Below are positions 1 to 8,309 of a stretch of DNA of 64,000 nt, piece after piece. This DNA comes from Sphingomonas sanguinis (lineage in GTDB: Bacteria > Pseudomonadota > Alphaproteobacteria > Sphingomonadales > Sphingomonadaceae). Position 1 is the stretch's first letter. The number at the start of each line of letters is the position of its first letter. The stretch spans positions 903,001 to 967,000 of the forward strand of contig NZ_CP079203.1 in assembly GCF_019297835.1 (NCBI RefSeq), given 5' to 3'. The position numbers and the translations under genes are program-made. Below the pieces are notes generated by a model. That model made no database searches. It had not been told where the DNA came from and was given only the letters and a program-made list of their open reading frames with translations.

Positions 1-261
1 CTCCAGTTCCAGTTCTACAAAGCGGCGTGCGATCAGGCCGGTTGGAAAGGGCCGCTCCACCGCTGCTCCTTCTATGGCAACAAGGAGGTCGGCAAGAAGC
101 TGAACGCGATGCTGGCGATGGGGCAGTCCAAGCCGTGGCCGGACGCGCTTCAGGTCTTCACCGGCAGCCGCGAAATGTCGGGCAAGGCGCTGGTGGAATA
201 TTTCGCCCCGCTCAAGGTCTGGCTCGACCAGCAGAACAAGGGCAAGCCGCAGGGCTGGTAA
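1..261 (+). CDS. M2 family metallopeptidase (ACE-like peptidyl-dipeptidase), C-terminal fragment
   Basis: Only the last 86 residues are inside the window; the frame is open from base 1 to a TAA at 259-261. The visible part matches the C-terminal end of the angiotensin-converting-enzyme family: a GPLHRC segment, then GNKEVGKKL, a QSKPWPDAL block, a TGSREMS segment, and a final YFAPLKVWLDQQN helix. In this family a zinc HExxH metallopeptidase removes dipeptides from the C-terminus of peptides, usually in the periplasm; the zinc site lies upstream and is not visible. The gene converges on asd, with a strong hairpin between them. Confidence 0.8.
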   Translation, partial: LQFQFYKAACDQAGWKGPLHRCSFYGNKEVGKKLNAMLAMGQSKPWPDALQVFTGSREMSGKALVEYFAPLKVWLDQQNKGKPQGW

Positions 262-268
262 GCTAATG

Positions 269-301
269 ATCCCTCCCCAAGCCCTGTGCCTGGGGAGGGA
301 T
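269..301. terminator. hairpin between convergent M2 peptidase and asd genes
   Basis: An 11-bp perfect inverted repeat (ATCCCTCCCCA at 269-279, TGGGGAGGGAT at 291-301) encloses an 11-nt loop. It lies 7 bp past the peptidase stop and 11 bp past the asd stop. No long T-run follows on either strand, so it could be a two-way terminator or a REP-type repeat. Confidence 0.5.
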
Positions 302-312
302 GCAATGGGGGC

Positions 313-1341
313 TTAGTCGCCCTTCTTCAGGTGGCGACGGCCGAGCAGCTCGGCGATCTGCACGGCATTGAGCGCCGCGCCCTTGCGGAGATTGTCCGAC
401 ACGCACCACAGCGACAGGCCGTTATCGACCGTCGAGTCCTCGCGGACGCGGCTGATGAAGGTCGCATAATCGCCGACGCACTCGACCGGGGTGACGTATC
501 CGCCGTCCTCGCGCTTGTCGATCAGCATGACGCCAGGCGCCTCGCGCAGGATGTCCTGGGCTTCCTGGGCCGAGATTTCGTCCTCGAACTCGATGTTCAG
601 CGCCTCGGAATGGCCGACGAAGACCGGCACGCGCACGCAGGTCGCCGTCACCTTGACCTTGGGATCGAGGATCTTCTTGGTCTCGGCGACCATCTTCCAC
701 TCTTCCTTGGTCGAGCCGTCGTCGAGGAAGCTGTCGATGTGCGGGATCACGTTGAACGCGATCTGCTTGGTGAACTTCTTCGGCTCGGCGGGATCGCCGA
801 CGAAGATGTTGCGGCTTTGCTCGAACAGCTCGTCCATGCCCGCCTTGCCCGCGCCCGACACCGACTGATAGGTCGCGACGACGACGCGCTTGATCTTCGC
901 CTTGTCATGCAGCGGCTTGAGCGCCACGACCATCTGCGCGGTCGAGCAATTGGGGTTGGCGATGATGTTCTTGGCGGTGTAGCCGTCGATCGCATCGGGG
1001 TTCACCTCCGGCACGATCAGCGGCACGTCCGGGTCCATGCGATAGAGCGACGAATTGTCGATCACGACGCAACCGGCGGCGGCGAATTTGGGCGCATAGA
1101 TTTTGGTCGCGTCCGAACCGATCGCGAACAGCGCCATGTCCCAGCCGGTGGGATCAAAATGCTCGATATTCTTGATGGTGAGCATCTTGCCCGTCTCACC
1201 ATATTCGATCTGGTCGCCCTGGCTGCGCGACGAGGCGACGACCGCCAGCTCGTCGATCGGAAATTCCCGCTCCGCCAGGATGTTGATCATTTCCCGGCCG
1301 ACATTGCCCGTCGCCCCGGCGACCACCACGCGATAACCCAT
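313..1341 (-). CDS. asd: aspartate-semialdehyde dehydrogenase
   Basis: The 342-residue protein reduces aspartyl-phosphate to aspartate semialdehyde with NADPH, the branch-point step toward lysine/diaminopimelate, threonine and methionine. The N-terminal Rossmann glycine motif GATGNVG is at residues 9-15 and the active-site NPNCST has the nucleophile at Cys132. The SVSGAGKAG segment and FVGHSEALN motif are also present, and the length is normal. The ATG at 1341 is preceded by a GGAGGG ribosome-binding site and starts directly with the Rossmann strand. lysA lies 123 bp upstream on the same strand, so the first committed enzyme and the last enzyme of lysine synthesis are neighbours. Confidence 0.95.
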   Translation of the reverse strand: MGYRVVVAGATGNVGREMINILAEREFPIDELAVVASSRSQGDQIEYGETGKMLTIKNIEHFDPTGWDMALFAIGSDATKIYAPKFAAAGCVVIDNSSLYRMDPDVPLIVPEVNPDAIDGYTAKNIIANPNCSTAQMVVALKPLHDKAKIKRVVVATYQSVSGAGKAGMDELFEQSRNIFVGDPAEPKKFTKQIAFNVIPHIDSFLDDGSTKEEWKMVAETKKILDPKVKVTATCVRVPVFVGHSEALNIEFEDEISAQEAQDILREAPGVMLIDKREDGGYVTPVECVGDYATFISRVREDSTVDNGLSLWCVSDNLRKGAALNAVQIAELLGRRHLKKGD

Positions 1342-1464
1342 TCAACCCTCCACTCGGAAGCGTGAGCCGGTAGCGTCATTGCGCGGACACGTCCACCAAC
1401 TTTGCGAAAAGTGCGCGTTTGGGCGGACCAAGCGGGGGTTTAGCGCACCACCACTGCCCCCTCC

Positions 1465-2751
1465 TCATGCCGCATGGTCGAGTGCGTGCGCCTCCAGCCA
1501 GTCGGGCACGACTTGCGGCCGGATCGCGGCTGCGTCGATGCGCGGCGCGATGACGGCATAGCGGTCGCCCTCGACCATCACCTCCGCCACCAGCGCCCGG
1601 CTGTTATAGCAGGACGCCATCGACGCGCCATACGCCCCGACATCGCGCAGGATGGCAAGGTCACCCTCCGTCACCCTGTCGATCAACCGCGCCTTGGCGA
1701 AGCGGTCGCTGCTCTCGCAGACCGGACCCACGACATGCGCCTGCATCGTCGCGCCGTTCGGGGTGACCGCTGCGAATTCGTGCCAGGCGTCGTAGAGCGC
1801 GGGCCGAGCGAGATCGTTCATGCCCGCATCGATGACGACGAACGGGCATTCCTCGCCCGGCTTGACCCAGAGGACGCGGGTTAGCAGCACTCCGGCATGG
1901 GCGGCGATATAGCGCCCCGGCTCGACCATCAGCGTCACGTCCCAGTCCTGTGTCACCCTCGCCACCATCGCGCCGTAAGCTGCCACATCGCCGTCCGGGC
2001 CGTCGCGGTAATCGACGCCCAGCCCGCCGCCCAGATCGACATGGGTGATCCGATGCCCCCGCGCCCGCAGCGCCGCGACCAGCTCGCCGATCCGGCGATA
2101 GGCGGCCTCCAGCGGGGCGAGGTCCATGATCTGGCTGCCGATATGCACCGCGATACCGTGCAGGGTCAGGCCGCGGCGCCGCGCCAGCCGGTCGTAGATG
2201 CCGATCGCATCGGCCAGCGGCACGCCGAACTTGCTGTCGCTGGTGCCGGTCGTGATCTTGGCATGGGTGCCTGCATCGACATTCGGATTGATCCGTAGCA
2301 GCGCGGTCGCGCCCAGCCCCAGCCGGACGGCGGTCGCCGCCAGCACTTCACCCTCGTGCTCGCCCTCCAGGTTGATATGGCCGACCCCGGCCCGCAGCGC
2401 CTGCGCCAATTCCTCCGGCGTTTTGCCGACGCCTGAATAGACGATGCTGCTGGCATCCATGCCCGCCGCCAGCGCAGCGGTCAGCTCGCCACCCGAGACG
2501 ATATCGGCGCCGAAGCGTTCGTCACGCAGGACCGACAGAACGGCGAGCGACGGGTTGGCCTTGACCGCGAAGGCCAGCGATAGGCGCGGGATCGGCGACA
2601 GCGCCGCGCGAAAACGCCGCGCCGCCGCACGCAGGCTGCTCGCCGAATAGACATAGGTCGGCGTACCGACGCCTTGCGCGATCCGGCTCAGCGGAACGCC
2701 CTCGGCATGGAGCACCTCGCCACGAAGCGCAAAGCCCGTGTCCCGGCTCAT
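1465..2751 (-). CDS. lysA: diaminopimelate decarboxylase
   Basis: This 428-residue PLP enzyme decarboxylates meso-diaminopimelate to lysine. The alanine-racemase-type barrel carries FAVKAN, where the Lys forms the PLP aldimine, near residue 64. The HIGSQI motif, the glycine-rich GGGLGVDY phosphate-binding segment and EPGRYI follow. The C-terminal beta domain has the CESSDRFAK segment, with the catalytic Cys, and YGASMASCYN. The ATG at 2751 overlaps the stop of the upstream 82-residue membrane gene as ATGA, so lysA ends a translationally coupled chain of four genes (3687 down to 1465). Confidence 0.95.
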   Translation of the reverse strand: MSRDTGFALRGEVLHAEGVPLSRIAQGVGTPTYVYSASSLRAAARRFRAALSPIPRLSLAFAVKANPSLAVLSVLRDERFGADIVSGGELTAALAAGMDASSIVYSGVGKTPEELAQALRAGVGHINLEGEHEGEVLAATAVRLGLGATALLRINPNVDAGTHAKITTGTSDSKFGVPLADAIGIYDRLARRRGLTLHGIAVHIGSQIMDLAPLEAAYRRIGELVAALRARGHRITHVDLGGGLGVDYRDGPDGDVAAYGAMVARVTQDWDVTLMVEPGRYIAAHAGVLLTRVLWVKPGEECPFVVIDAGMNDLARPALYDAWHEFAAVTPNGATMQAHVVGPVCESSDRFAKARLIDRVTEGDLAILRDVGAYGASMASCYNSRALVAEVMVEGDRYAVIAPRIDAAAIRPQVVPDWLEAHALDHAA

Positions 2752-2996
2752 GACCGCCGCCCCCGGCGCACCCGCGCGGCGTGGATGGCCTCAGCCGTAT
2801 GATAGTGCCCGCGACGTTCGGCCCGGAGCGCCTGGATCATGTGCTTGCCGTTCAGCATCAGCACGACGCCGCCCAGCGCCACGAAGAACCAGAACAGCGC
2901 CAGCAGCGACTCCGACGGCCCGCTCAGCGTCGCCACCACCGCGCCCAGTGTCATCATGCCACCCAGCGACCGCCAGGCCATGTCCCGCCCGCTCAT
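2748..2996 (-). CDS. small two-helix membrane protein, unknown function
   Basis: The 82-residue protein begins MSGRDMAWRS and has two hydrophobic stretches (about residues 11-24 and 28-45). A basic tail follows (RAERRGHYHTAEAIHAARVRRGRRS after residue 57), suggesting an inner-membrane protein with a cytoplasmic C-terminus. The frame is open further upstream, but the ATG at 2996 overlaps the stop of the preceding gene as ATGA, and hydrophobic protein-like sequence only begins there. Its own stop overlaps the lysA start in the same way. I do not recognise a family; the coupling suggests co-expression with lysA. Confidence 0.7.
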   Translation of the reverse strand: MSGRDMAWRSLGGMMTLGAVVATLSGPSESLLALFWFFVALGGVVLMLNGKHMIQALRAERRGHYHTAEAIHAARVRRGRRS

Positions 2997-3421
2997 GCCG
3001 CCATCTCCTCCACCGGATCGCCGATCACGCAGGTCGCGGCGGCGCGCATCCGGGTGCCGCACCGATGACAGATCAGAATATCGGCCGGAAACTCGGATTC
3101 CTCGGCCAGCGCGTCGGCCGGATCGCCGCGCTCGAACACCAGCCCCATTGCGGCATGGCGATGCCGCCGGGCTGCGGCCCGCGCCCGGCCGATCAGCGCG
3201 GGCGAGCCGCCCAGCCCCCGCCCCTCGATCGCAGTGAAGCCCATCGTCCGCGCCTGTTCGGCAACCGCGATCAGGAAGCCGCCCGCGCCGCAATCGACAT
3301 CGACGATCCGCACCGCGCAGCGATGCCGCTCGCGCAAGGAACCCAGCGCCGCCTTGACGGCGGGCCAGCGGGGGTCGTGACGGTGCCTGTTATGGCTATG
3401 CATGACCTGGCCTCCCCTCAC
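2993..3421 (-). CDS. small class I SAM-methyltransferase-like protein
   Basis: The 142-residue protein has a motif-I-like glycine loop, VDVDCGAGGF, at about residues 41-50. An IEGRGLGGSPALIGRARAAA segment that fits motif II and the following helix comes at about 65-84. This is the first half of a Rossmann methyltransferase fold, but the chain is far too short for a full one. The C-terminal part carries two widely spaced Cys with a CHRC pair, which could bind metal. It is coupled by ATGA overlaps to the genes on both sides. Substrate unknown; it may be a degenerate or accessory domain. Confidence 0.65.
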   Translation of the reverse strand: MRGGQVMHSHNRHRHDPRWPAVKAALGSLRERHRCAVRIVDVDCGAGGFLIAVAEQARTMGFTAIEGRGLGGSPALIGRARAAARRHRHAAMGLVFERGDPADALAEESEFPADILICHRCGTRMRAAATCVIGDPVEEMAA

Positions 3422-3687
3422 GCCGCACGCGACAGCGCAGGAGCATCGGTCGCCACCGGATCGAACGACACCAGCGGGGTCAGCGCCTTTTCCGCGACCG
3501 CGACGCTGGCATGATAGATTTCGGCTTCCTCGACCGCATAGCGCATCGCCGCGCCCCGCGAAATGAATCGCCCCTCCAACTGCCCCGCGCTATCCTGCAC
3601 CAGCCAGTGACCCGCCCGGTCCTGTCCGACATAGATGAACGGCGATTGGCCGTCGGGTTCGTTGGGAAAATCGGTACGCATGGACAC
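3418..3687 (-). CDS. conserved-looking 89-residue hypothetical protein
   Basis: A small soluble protein with a FIYVGQDRAGHWLVQDS strand region and an AAMRYAVEEAE helix. This resembles small beta-strand/helix proteins that read as 'effector or DUF2188-like' domains, but I do not identify the family. It is the first gene of a four-gene coupled chain ending in lysA; its stop overlaps the next start as ATGA. Two ATGs lie two codons apart and the first (3687) is used here. A 39-bp element repeated 345 bp away lies 69-107 bp upstream and may be its regulatory region. Confidence 0.65.
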   Translation of the reverse strand: MSMRTDFPNEPDGQSPFIYVGQDRAGHWLVQDSAGQLEGRFISRGAAMRYAVEEAEIYHASVAVAEKALTPLVSFDPVATDAPALSRAA

Positions 3688-3755
3688 TTGATACCTTTGC
3701 CGATCGGGCGTTCGGTCGCCCGCCCCGATCAGCTACGCCTGCCCCCATAGGGTTT

Positions 3756-3794
3756 CGAGAGCGATTTCCGGCTATCGCATAGCGGCGGCATAAT
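3756..3794 (-). promoter_or_regulatory. 39-bp repeated upstream element, copy A
   Basis: This segment matches 4101-4139 at 34 of 39 positions in the same orientation. On the minus strand both copies share GAAATCGCTCTCG followed within a few bases by CTATG. Copy A lies upstream of the 89-residue gene that begins the lysA chain. The position fits a shared promoter or operator. Confidence 0.5.
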
Positions 3795-3799
3795 GTCGG

Positions 3800-4051
3800 T
3801 CATATCCGGCGCCAGCGGGCGCTGACCTGCACCTCGTCGAAGACGTGCTCACCCAGTATCGCCAGCGCGCTCCCCAGGCTGGCGCAGAGAAAACCGGCCG
3901 TCGCGAGCGCATAGCCCACCAGCCCGGCGCGGCCGCCATGGCCCGCCGTGACGATCAGATGCACGATCGCCCGCCAGGCGAGCACGCAGAGCCCCACGCC
4001 CAGAAACCGCAGCGCCAAGCCGTGCGGCCATGTCATGCTCCGTGCCGCCAT
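3800..4051 (-). CDS. small membrane protein, unknown function
   Basis: The 83-residue protein has hydrophobic segments around residues 13-34 and 43-65 and a short charged C-terminus (FDEVQVSARWRRI). The ATG at 4051 is chosen over an in-frame start at 4093 because a strong GGAGGAGG sits 5 bases before it and the sequence before it is not protein-like. It stands alone between the MgtC gene and the lysA chain on the same strand. A copy of the 39-bp element lies 50-88 bp upstream. No family recognised. Confidence 0.65.
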   Translation of the reverse strand: MAARSMTWPHGLALRFLGVGLCVLAWRAIVHLIVTAGHGGRAGLVGYALATAGFLCASLGSALAILGEHVFDEVQVSARWRRI

Positions 4052-4100
4052 ATCGCCTCCTCCAATCGGTCGGCGGCTAATCGCGGTGCGCATAGCAATG

Positions 4101-4139
4101 CGAGAGCGATTTCAGGCTTTCGCATTGCGCTGGCATAAT
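4101..4139 (-). promoter_or_regulatory. 39-bp repeated upstream element, copy B
   Basis: Partner of 3756-3794 (34 of 39 identical). This copy also forms a 9-bp inverted repeat, GCAATGCGA / TCGCATTGC, across a 16-nt spacer (4096-4129). It lies just upstream of the 83-residue membrane gene on the minus strand. Confidence 0.5.
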
Positions 4140-4184
4140 CTTCCGGATTGGGACCGCCCGGCGTGTGGGGCGGCGCATCCGGCC

Positions 4185-4901
4185 TCAATCGTGCGTGCTG
4201 GCGGCCCAGGTGGCGTGGGCGATACCGTGCACGCTCTGGAAATGATCGGTGATCCGGTCGAGTTCGCCCGCCTCGACGATGGTGCTGGTCAGGGTCGCGG
4301 CGACCGTCACCTGATCCTCGCCCAGTTCCTCCGTCTCCAGCTCGGCGACGGGCAGTCCGGCACGCTCCAGATGCTCGACCAGCATGTCGCCGACCGGCCC
4401 GGCCTGCGCGGCGCTGGTGGTCAGGCTGACCGAATAGGTCGCCTCGACATGGCGTCCCTCGACCGGAATCCGGTTGATCGCATCGACCAGCGGACGCAGC
4501 GCGGTATTGGCGAGCAGCACCACGCCGGTCAGCAGCACGGCTTCGGCCACCATGTCGCTGCCCGCGATCGCGCCGACCGCCGCCGAACACCACAGGGTCG
4601 CCGCAGTGTTCAGTCCGCGAACGTTCATTCCCTCCTTCATGATGACGCCCGCGCCCAGGAAACCGATGCCCGAAACGACATAGGCGATGATGCGGATCGA
4701 CTCGACGTCGCCGCCCAGTCGCTGCCCCAGATCGACAAAGGCGGCCGCGCCGATCGCGACCAGCGCATTGGTGCGCAGCCCCGCCGTGCGCTGGCGGTAC
4801 TGCCGCTCGGCCCCGATCAACGTCCCCAGCACGAACGCGGTCAGATAGCTGACCAGCGTGTCGAGGAGCGGCCAGAGGTGAAAGGTCTTCAGGAATGCCA
4901 T
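4185..4901 (-). CDS. MgtC/SapB family membrane protein
   Basis: The 238-residue protein has the MgtC N-terminal membrane domain. It starts with LGTLIGAERQYRQRTAGLRTN (the conserved G-x-x-x-G-x-E-R-Q motif at about residues 26-34). The GIGFLGAGVIMKEG segment (about 78-91) and VRGLNTAATLW follow. The last 90 residues form a soluble ACT-like domain, as in longer MgtC proteins. Members act in the inner membrane and are linked to growth at low magnesium and to ATP synthase or K+ homeostasis in some bacteria; the role here is not shown. The next gene downstream is separated by the 39-bp element. Confidence 0.88.
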   Translation of the reverse strand: MAFLKTFHLWPLLDTLVSYLTAFVLGTLIGAERQYRQRTAGLRTNALVAIGAAAFVDLGQRLGGDVESIRIIAYVVSGIGFLGAGVIMKEGMNVRGLNTAATLWCSAAVGAIAGSDMVAEAVLLTGVVLLANTALRPLVDAINRIPVEGRHVEATYSVSLTTSAAQAGPVGDMLVEHLERAGLPVAELETEELGEDQVTVAATLTSTIVEAGELDRITDHFQSVHGIAHATWAASTHD

Positions 4902-4915
4902 GGGTGCTTACCTAA

Positions 4916-5030
4916 ATCCTCCCCTGCAAGGGGAGGTGGCAGGGCGAAGTCCTGACGGAGGGGTGTCACCATCAGCGGGGACACCCCTCCACCAGCTTCG
5001 CTGGTCCCCCTCCCCTTACAGGGGAGGAAT
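4916..5030. repeat. intergenic palindromic repeat (CCTCCCCT...AGGGGAGG type)
   Basis: Nested inverted repeats fill the gap between the MgtC start and the peptidase stop. CCTCCCCTGCAAGGGGAGG forms one hairpin, CCTCCCCTTACAGGGGAGG the outer partner, and ACGGAGGGGTGTC pairs with GACACCCCTCC in the middle. The structure looks like a REP/MITE-type intergenic element, with no coding potential. Confidence 0.7.
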
Positions 5031-5037
5031 GACGGGA

Positions 5038-7296
5038 TCATTTCTTGGTCGGCTTGTCCTTCACCGTCCGATCCAGGAAGTTCAGGATCGTGTGCCACAG
5101 ATGCTGCGACACGCCCGGTCCGCCGACGCGGTGGGTCTGGCCGGGATAGAGCATCATTTCGAACGGCGTGTCGGTTTTCTGCATCTCGGCGGCGAAGGCC
5201 GTCGCGTTGTCGAGGAAGACGTTGTCGTCGGCCATGCCGTGGATCAGCATCAGCGGATCGCGGATCTTGGCCGCATCGGTAATCGCCTGCGATGTCGCAT
5301 AGCTTTGCGGGTCGGTACGCGGATCGCCCAGATAACGCTCGGTATAATGCGTATCGTAGAGCTGCCAGTCGGTGACCGGCGCGCCCGAGACGGCAGCGGC
5401 ATACACGCCCGGCGTCTTTTCCAGCATCTTGATCGACATATAGCCGCCATACGACCAGCCATAGGTCGCGATCTTGGTCGGATCGACGAAGGGCAGGCTC
5501 TTCAGATAGTTTGCGCCAGCCAGCTGGTCGGCGACCTCGACCGTGCCCATCGCGTGATAGATGGCGTCCTCGAACGCCTTGCCACGATTATACGAGCCGC
5601 GATTGTCGATCTGGAAGAAGATCCAGCCCTGATCGACCAGATATTGCGGCAGCGCGCCCTGCCAGCCGCGCGTGACCTGCTGGCCGGTGCCAGGCCCGCC
5701 ATAATGCTGGAAGAAGACGGGGTAGCGCTTGCCGGGCACCAGCTTGGGCGTAATCATCTCCCAATACAGCGTCGTGCCGTCGTCGGCCTTGATCGTGCCG
5801 AACTTCGTCTCGCGATGGCTGGCGAGATACGGCGCGTACGGATGGCCCGCCCGAATCGCATTCTCGTTGATCCAGTTCAGCCGCTTGCCTGTCGTATCCG
5901 CCAGATAGATCTGGGTCGGCTGACTCGGGCTGGAGCGCGAGACGATGAAGCGGCTGGCCGAGGAGTCCATCGACGCGCTGTTGGTATAGCCGCGCTCGGT
6001 CAGGCGGGTGATGACGTTCGGCTGGGCGATATCGACCGCGTAGAGATGCTGTTCGAGCACATCGTCCTTCAGCCCGGTGAAGTAGAGCCGCCCCTTCGCC
6101 TCGTCGACGCCGACCAGATTGGTGACGACCCATGGCCCCTTGGTCAGTTGCGTCCACTGGCCATTGGCGAAGCGATAGAGATGGCCGTAACCGTCGCGCT
6201 CCGACCGCCAGATCAGGCTGCCGTCCTTCATCGGGCGATAGGCGTCCGACAGGTTCAGCCAGCTGCGGTCGCCGGAGCGTTCGGTGAATAGCACGGTCGA
6301 CTTGCCGGTCTTCGGATCGACGCGCAGCATGTCGAGCGTCTTCTGGTCGCGGCTCTCGCGCTGGACCAGCATCGCCGAGCCGTCGGGCGTCCAGTCGACG
6401 CGCGCCAGATAGATGTCCGGATTGGTGCCCAGGTCGACCTTCACCCGGCCCGACCCGTCCGCCTTCATGACGTACAGGTCGACCAGCGCATTGGGCGTAC
6501 CCGCCGCCGGATAGCGCTGTTCATAGACCTTGGTGCCCGCCGCACCGATCGCCGCGCGGACGGCGACCTTGACGGGCGCGTCGTCGAACCGCTCGACCGC
6601 GATATAGCGTTCGTCCGGGCTCCACCAGTAACCGGTAAAGCGATGCATTTCCTCCTGCGCGACGAACTCGGCCTCGCCGAAATGCACGGTGCCGCCGCCT
6701 TCCTTGGTCAAGGCACGCGCCTCGCCACCGGCCAAGGGCATCGCCCACAAATTCTGGTCGCGTACGAAGCTGACATAGCCGCCCTTGGGGCTGACGATCG
6801 GGTTCAGCTCGCCGCCGGGGGTGTTGGTCAGGCGACGGACCTGTCCGTCCAGGCTGGCGAGGTAGAGATCGCCGTCGAGCGGCACCAAGATCGACTTGCC
6901 GTCGGGCGCCCAGTCATAGGCGACGATGCCCTTCGACCCGCCGATGCGTGCGCGTTCGCGCTGCATCTTCTCGACCTCGGACAGTTCCGCACCCGAGCCG
7001 ACCTTCTTGGAGTCGACGAGCATCCGTTCCTCGCCGCTGCGCGTATCGCGCGCCCAGAGGTCGAGGCGCTCACGCTCGTCGGCACGCGGACGCAGCGAGG
7101 TCAGCAGCGTGCCGTTGGGTGAGAGGCGAAGACCACGCGGCTGCGATCCCGAAAGATCCGGGCTGCCGAAGACGCGATCGAGCGTCAGCTCCCCCGCCTT
7201 GGCGGGCGTCTCAGCGGCCATGGCCGACGCTCCCATCCCGCCCATGATCGACACGCCGACCGAAGCCAGCGCCAGACCCAGCACCCATTTGCGCAT
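5038..7296 (-). CDS. secreted S9B dipeptidyl-peptidase IV-like serine peptidase
   Basis: The 752-residue protein has a signal peptide (residues 1-28, cut near AMA-AE), a beta-propeller N-terminal region and an alpha/beta-hydrolase domain. The catalytic residues are Ser615 in GWSYGGYM, Asp690 in GMADDNVF and His722 in GQTHRV. The pair Glu215-Glu216 in FVAQEEMHRF corresponds to the Glu motif that holds the substrate N-terminus in dipeptidyl peptidase IV. It probably releases X-Pro or X-Ala dipeptides in the periplasm. The gene is divergent from the 216-residue hypothetical gene, with an 11-bp inverted repeat between them. Confidence 0.92.
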   Translation of the reverse strand: MRKWVLGLALASVGVSIMGGMGASAMAAETPAKAGELTLDRVFGSPDLSGSQPRGLRLSPNGTLLTSLRPRADERERLDLWARDTRSGEERMLVDSKKVGSGAELSEVEKMQRERARIGGSKGIVAYDWAPDGKSILVPLDGDLYLASLDGQVRRLTNTPGGELNPIVSPKGGYVSFVRDQNLWAMPLAGGEARALTKEGGGTVHFGEAEFVAQEEMHRFTGYWWSPDERYIAVERFDDAPVKVAVRAAIGAAGTKVYEQRYPAAGTPNALVDLYVMKADGSGRVKVDLGTNPDIYLARVDWTPDGSAMLVQRESRDQKTLDMLRVDPKTGKSTVLFTERSGDRSWLNLSDAYRPMKDGSLIWRSERDGYGHLYRFANGQWTQLTKGPWVVTNLVGVDEAKGRLYFTGLKDDVLEQHLYAVDIAQPNVITRLTERGYTNSASMDSSASRFIVSRSSPSQPTQIYLADTTGKRLNWINENAIRAGHPYAPYLASHRETKFGTIKADDGTTLYWEMITPKLVPGKRYPVFFQHYGGPGTGQQVTRGWQGALPQYLVDQGWIFFQIDNRGSYNRGKAFEDAIYHAMGTVEVADQLAGANYLKSLPFVDPTKIATYGWSYGGYMSIKMLEKTPGVYAAAVSGAPVTDWQLYDTHYTERYLGDPRTDPQSYATSQAITDAAKIRDPLMLIHGMADDNVFLDNATAFAAEMQKTDTPFEMMLYPGQTHRVGGPGVSQHLWHTILNFLDRTVKDKPTKK

Positions 7297-7435
7297 TCAT
7301 ACCACTCCAAACCTTGGCCGTTGCCGGGTTCACGCCCGGCCTATGGCAGGCGTTATCGCGGGGGCGTCGCGATCCCGCAAGCGCGATCGACCGAGGCGTT
7401 TTCAGGACGCAATTTCGAATCGTAACGCAGGCGTT

Positions 7436-7470
7436 TCGGATTTCGTAAACTTCGCATTAACGAAATCCGA
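7436..7470. promoter_or_regulatory. 11-bp inverted repeat in divergent promoter region
   Basis: TCGGATTTCGT (7436-7446) is perfectly mirrored at 7460-7470 across a 13-nt spacer. It lies in the 248-bp gap between two divergent genes (starts at 7296 and 7545). It is AT-richer than its surroundings, has no T-tract, and reads as a possible operator. Confidence 0.45.
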
Positions 7471-7544
7471 TTAGGGCAGTCTTTCGGGTGCGGTGGCCGA
7501 ACGACGGTTCTGCCGCCCGCGCCTGGCCCATTATCGGAACGGAC

Positions 7545-8195
7545 ATGGCGACGAGTACCGCTTTGGATTTTCAGGACGATCGACGGGGCGACATTCGTGC
7601 GATCCTGGCGCGATGGGGCAGCGCCGGGCATCCGCATGTTCAAGCGTTGCTGATGCCGCAAGTCCTGCTGCACGATCTGACCGATGCCGTTCATGCGGTT
7701 TGTGCGGTGCATGGCAACCATCCCTGCATGATCGATTATGCCATGGCGCGCGGTGTCCAGATGGACACGCTGCCCTGGCTGATCCGGTCGTCCAACGCCT
7801 TTTCCTTCGAGCGTGCCTTCCTTGCCAACCTGACCTCGGCGGCGGGGCCGCTGCCCTCCACTCCCGGCCAGGCGCAGACCGATGCCGCGCTGACCCAGCT
7901 TCGCCATACGCTGGAAATGCTGGCCAATTCGGACCGGCGGGGATGCTCGACCGGTGCGGTATCGGCGCTGATTCTCGACTGGCGCTCGATCCGGCAGGTG
8001 CTGGACCAGGCGGCGAACCGTTTCGGGCTGTTGCCCATTCCCGGCCACATGCCCGAGCCGCTGGAGGACGAGGAGGATGACGAATCGAGCATCGGGCTGG
8101 CGCGGGCGCGCGGGTTCGGTGCGACGCAGTTGCTCGTCCAGCATCGCGGCCTGTGGGACCTGCTGGAGGCGCGTGCCAGCGCCCGGCGGGGCTGA
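7545..8195 (+). CDS. hypothetical protein of 216 residues (sphingomonad type)
   Basis: A soluble, mostly helical protein with an acidic run (PLEDEEDDESS) around residue 165. I see no catalytic motif, signal peptide or membrane segment. It may match a domain of unknown function conserved in sphingomonads, but I cannot name it securely. The frame is open from 7488, yet the sequence before the ATG at 7545 (MATSTALDFQ) is not convincing. Codon use and third-position GC match its neighbours, so the gene is judged real. Confidence 0.7.
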   Translation: MATSTALDFQDDRRGDIRAILARWGSAGHPHVQALLMPQVLLHDLTDAVHAVCAVHGNHPCMIDYAMARGVQMDTLPWLIRSSNAFSFERAFLANLTSAAGPLPSTPGQAQTDAALTQLRHTLEMLANSDRRGCSTGAVSALILDWRSIRQVLDQAANRFGLLPIPGHMPEPLEDEEDDESSIGLARARGFGATQLLVQHRGLWDLLEARASARRG

Positions 8196-8309
8196 CCATG
8201 GTCATGGGTCACTCGGCTGATCGCGTATCTGCCTCGCCCGAGCGCCCTACTATCCTGTTAACCATCTTGAACAGTTGGGTATTCACGCAATCCCGATAGC
8301 TTGAGCGGA

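Noticed and set aside
286..1365. Long plus-strand open frame over asd
   Set aside because: It is the antisense shadow of asd, with Arg/His-rich translation and no family motifs.
4900..6291. 463-codon plus-strand frame over the S9 peptidase
   Set aside because: Complementary to a gene with a full catalytic triad; the translation is low-complexity and lacks motifs.
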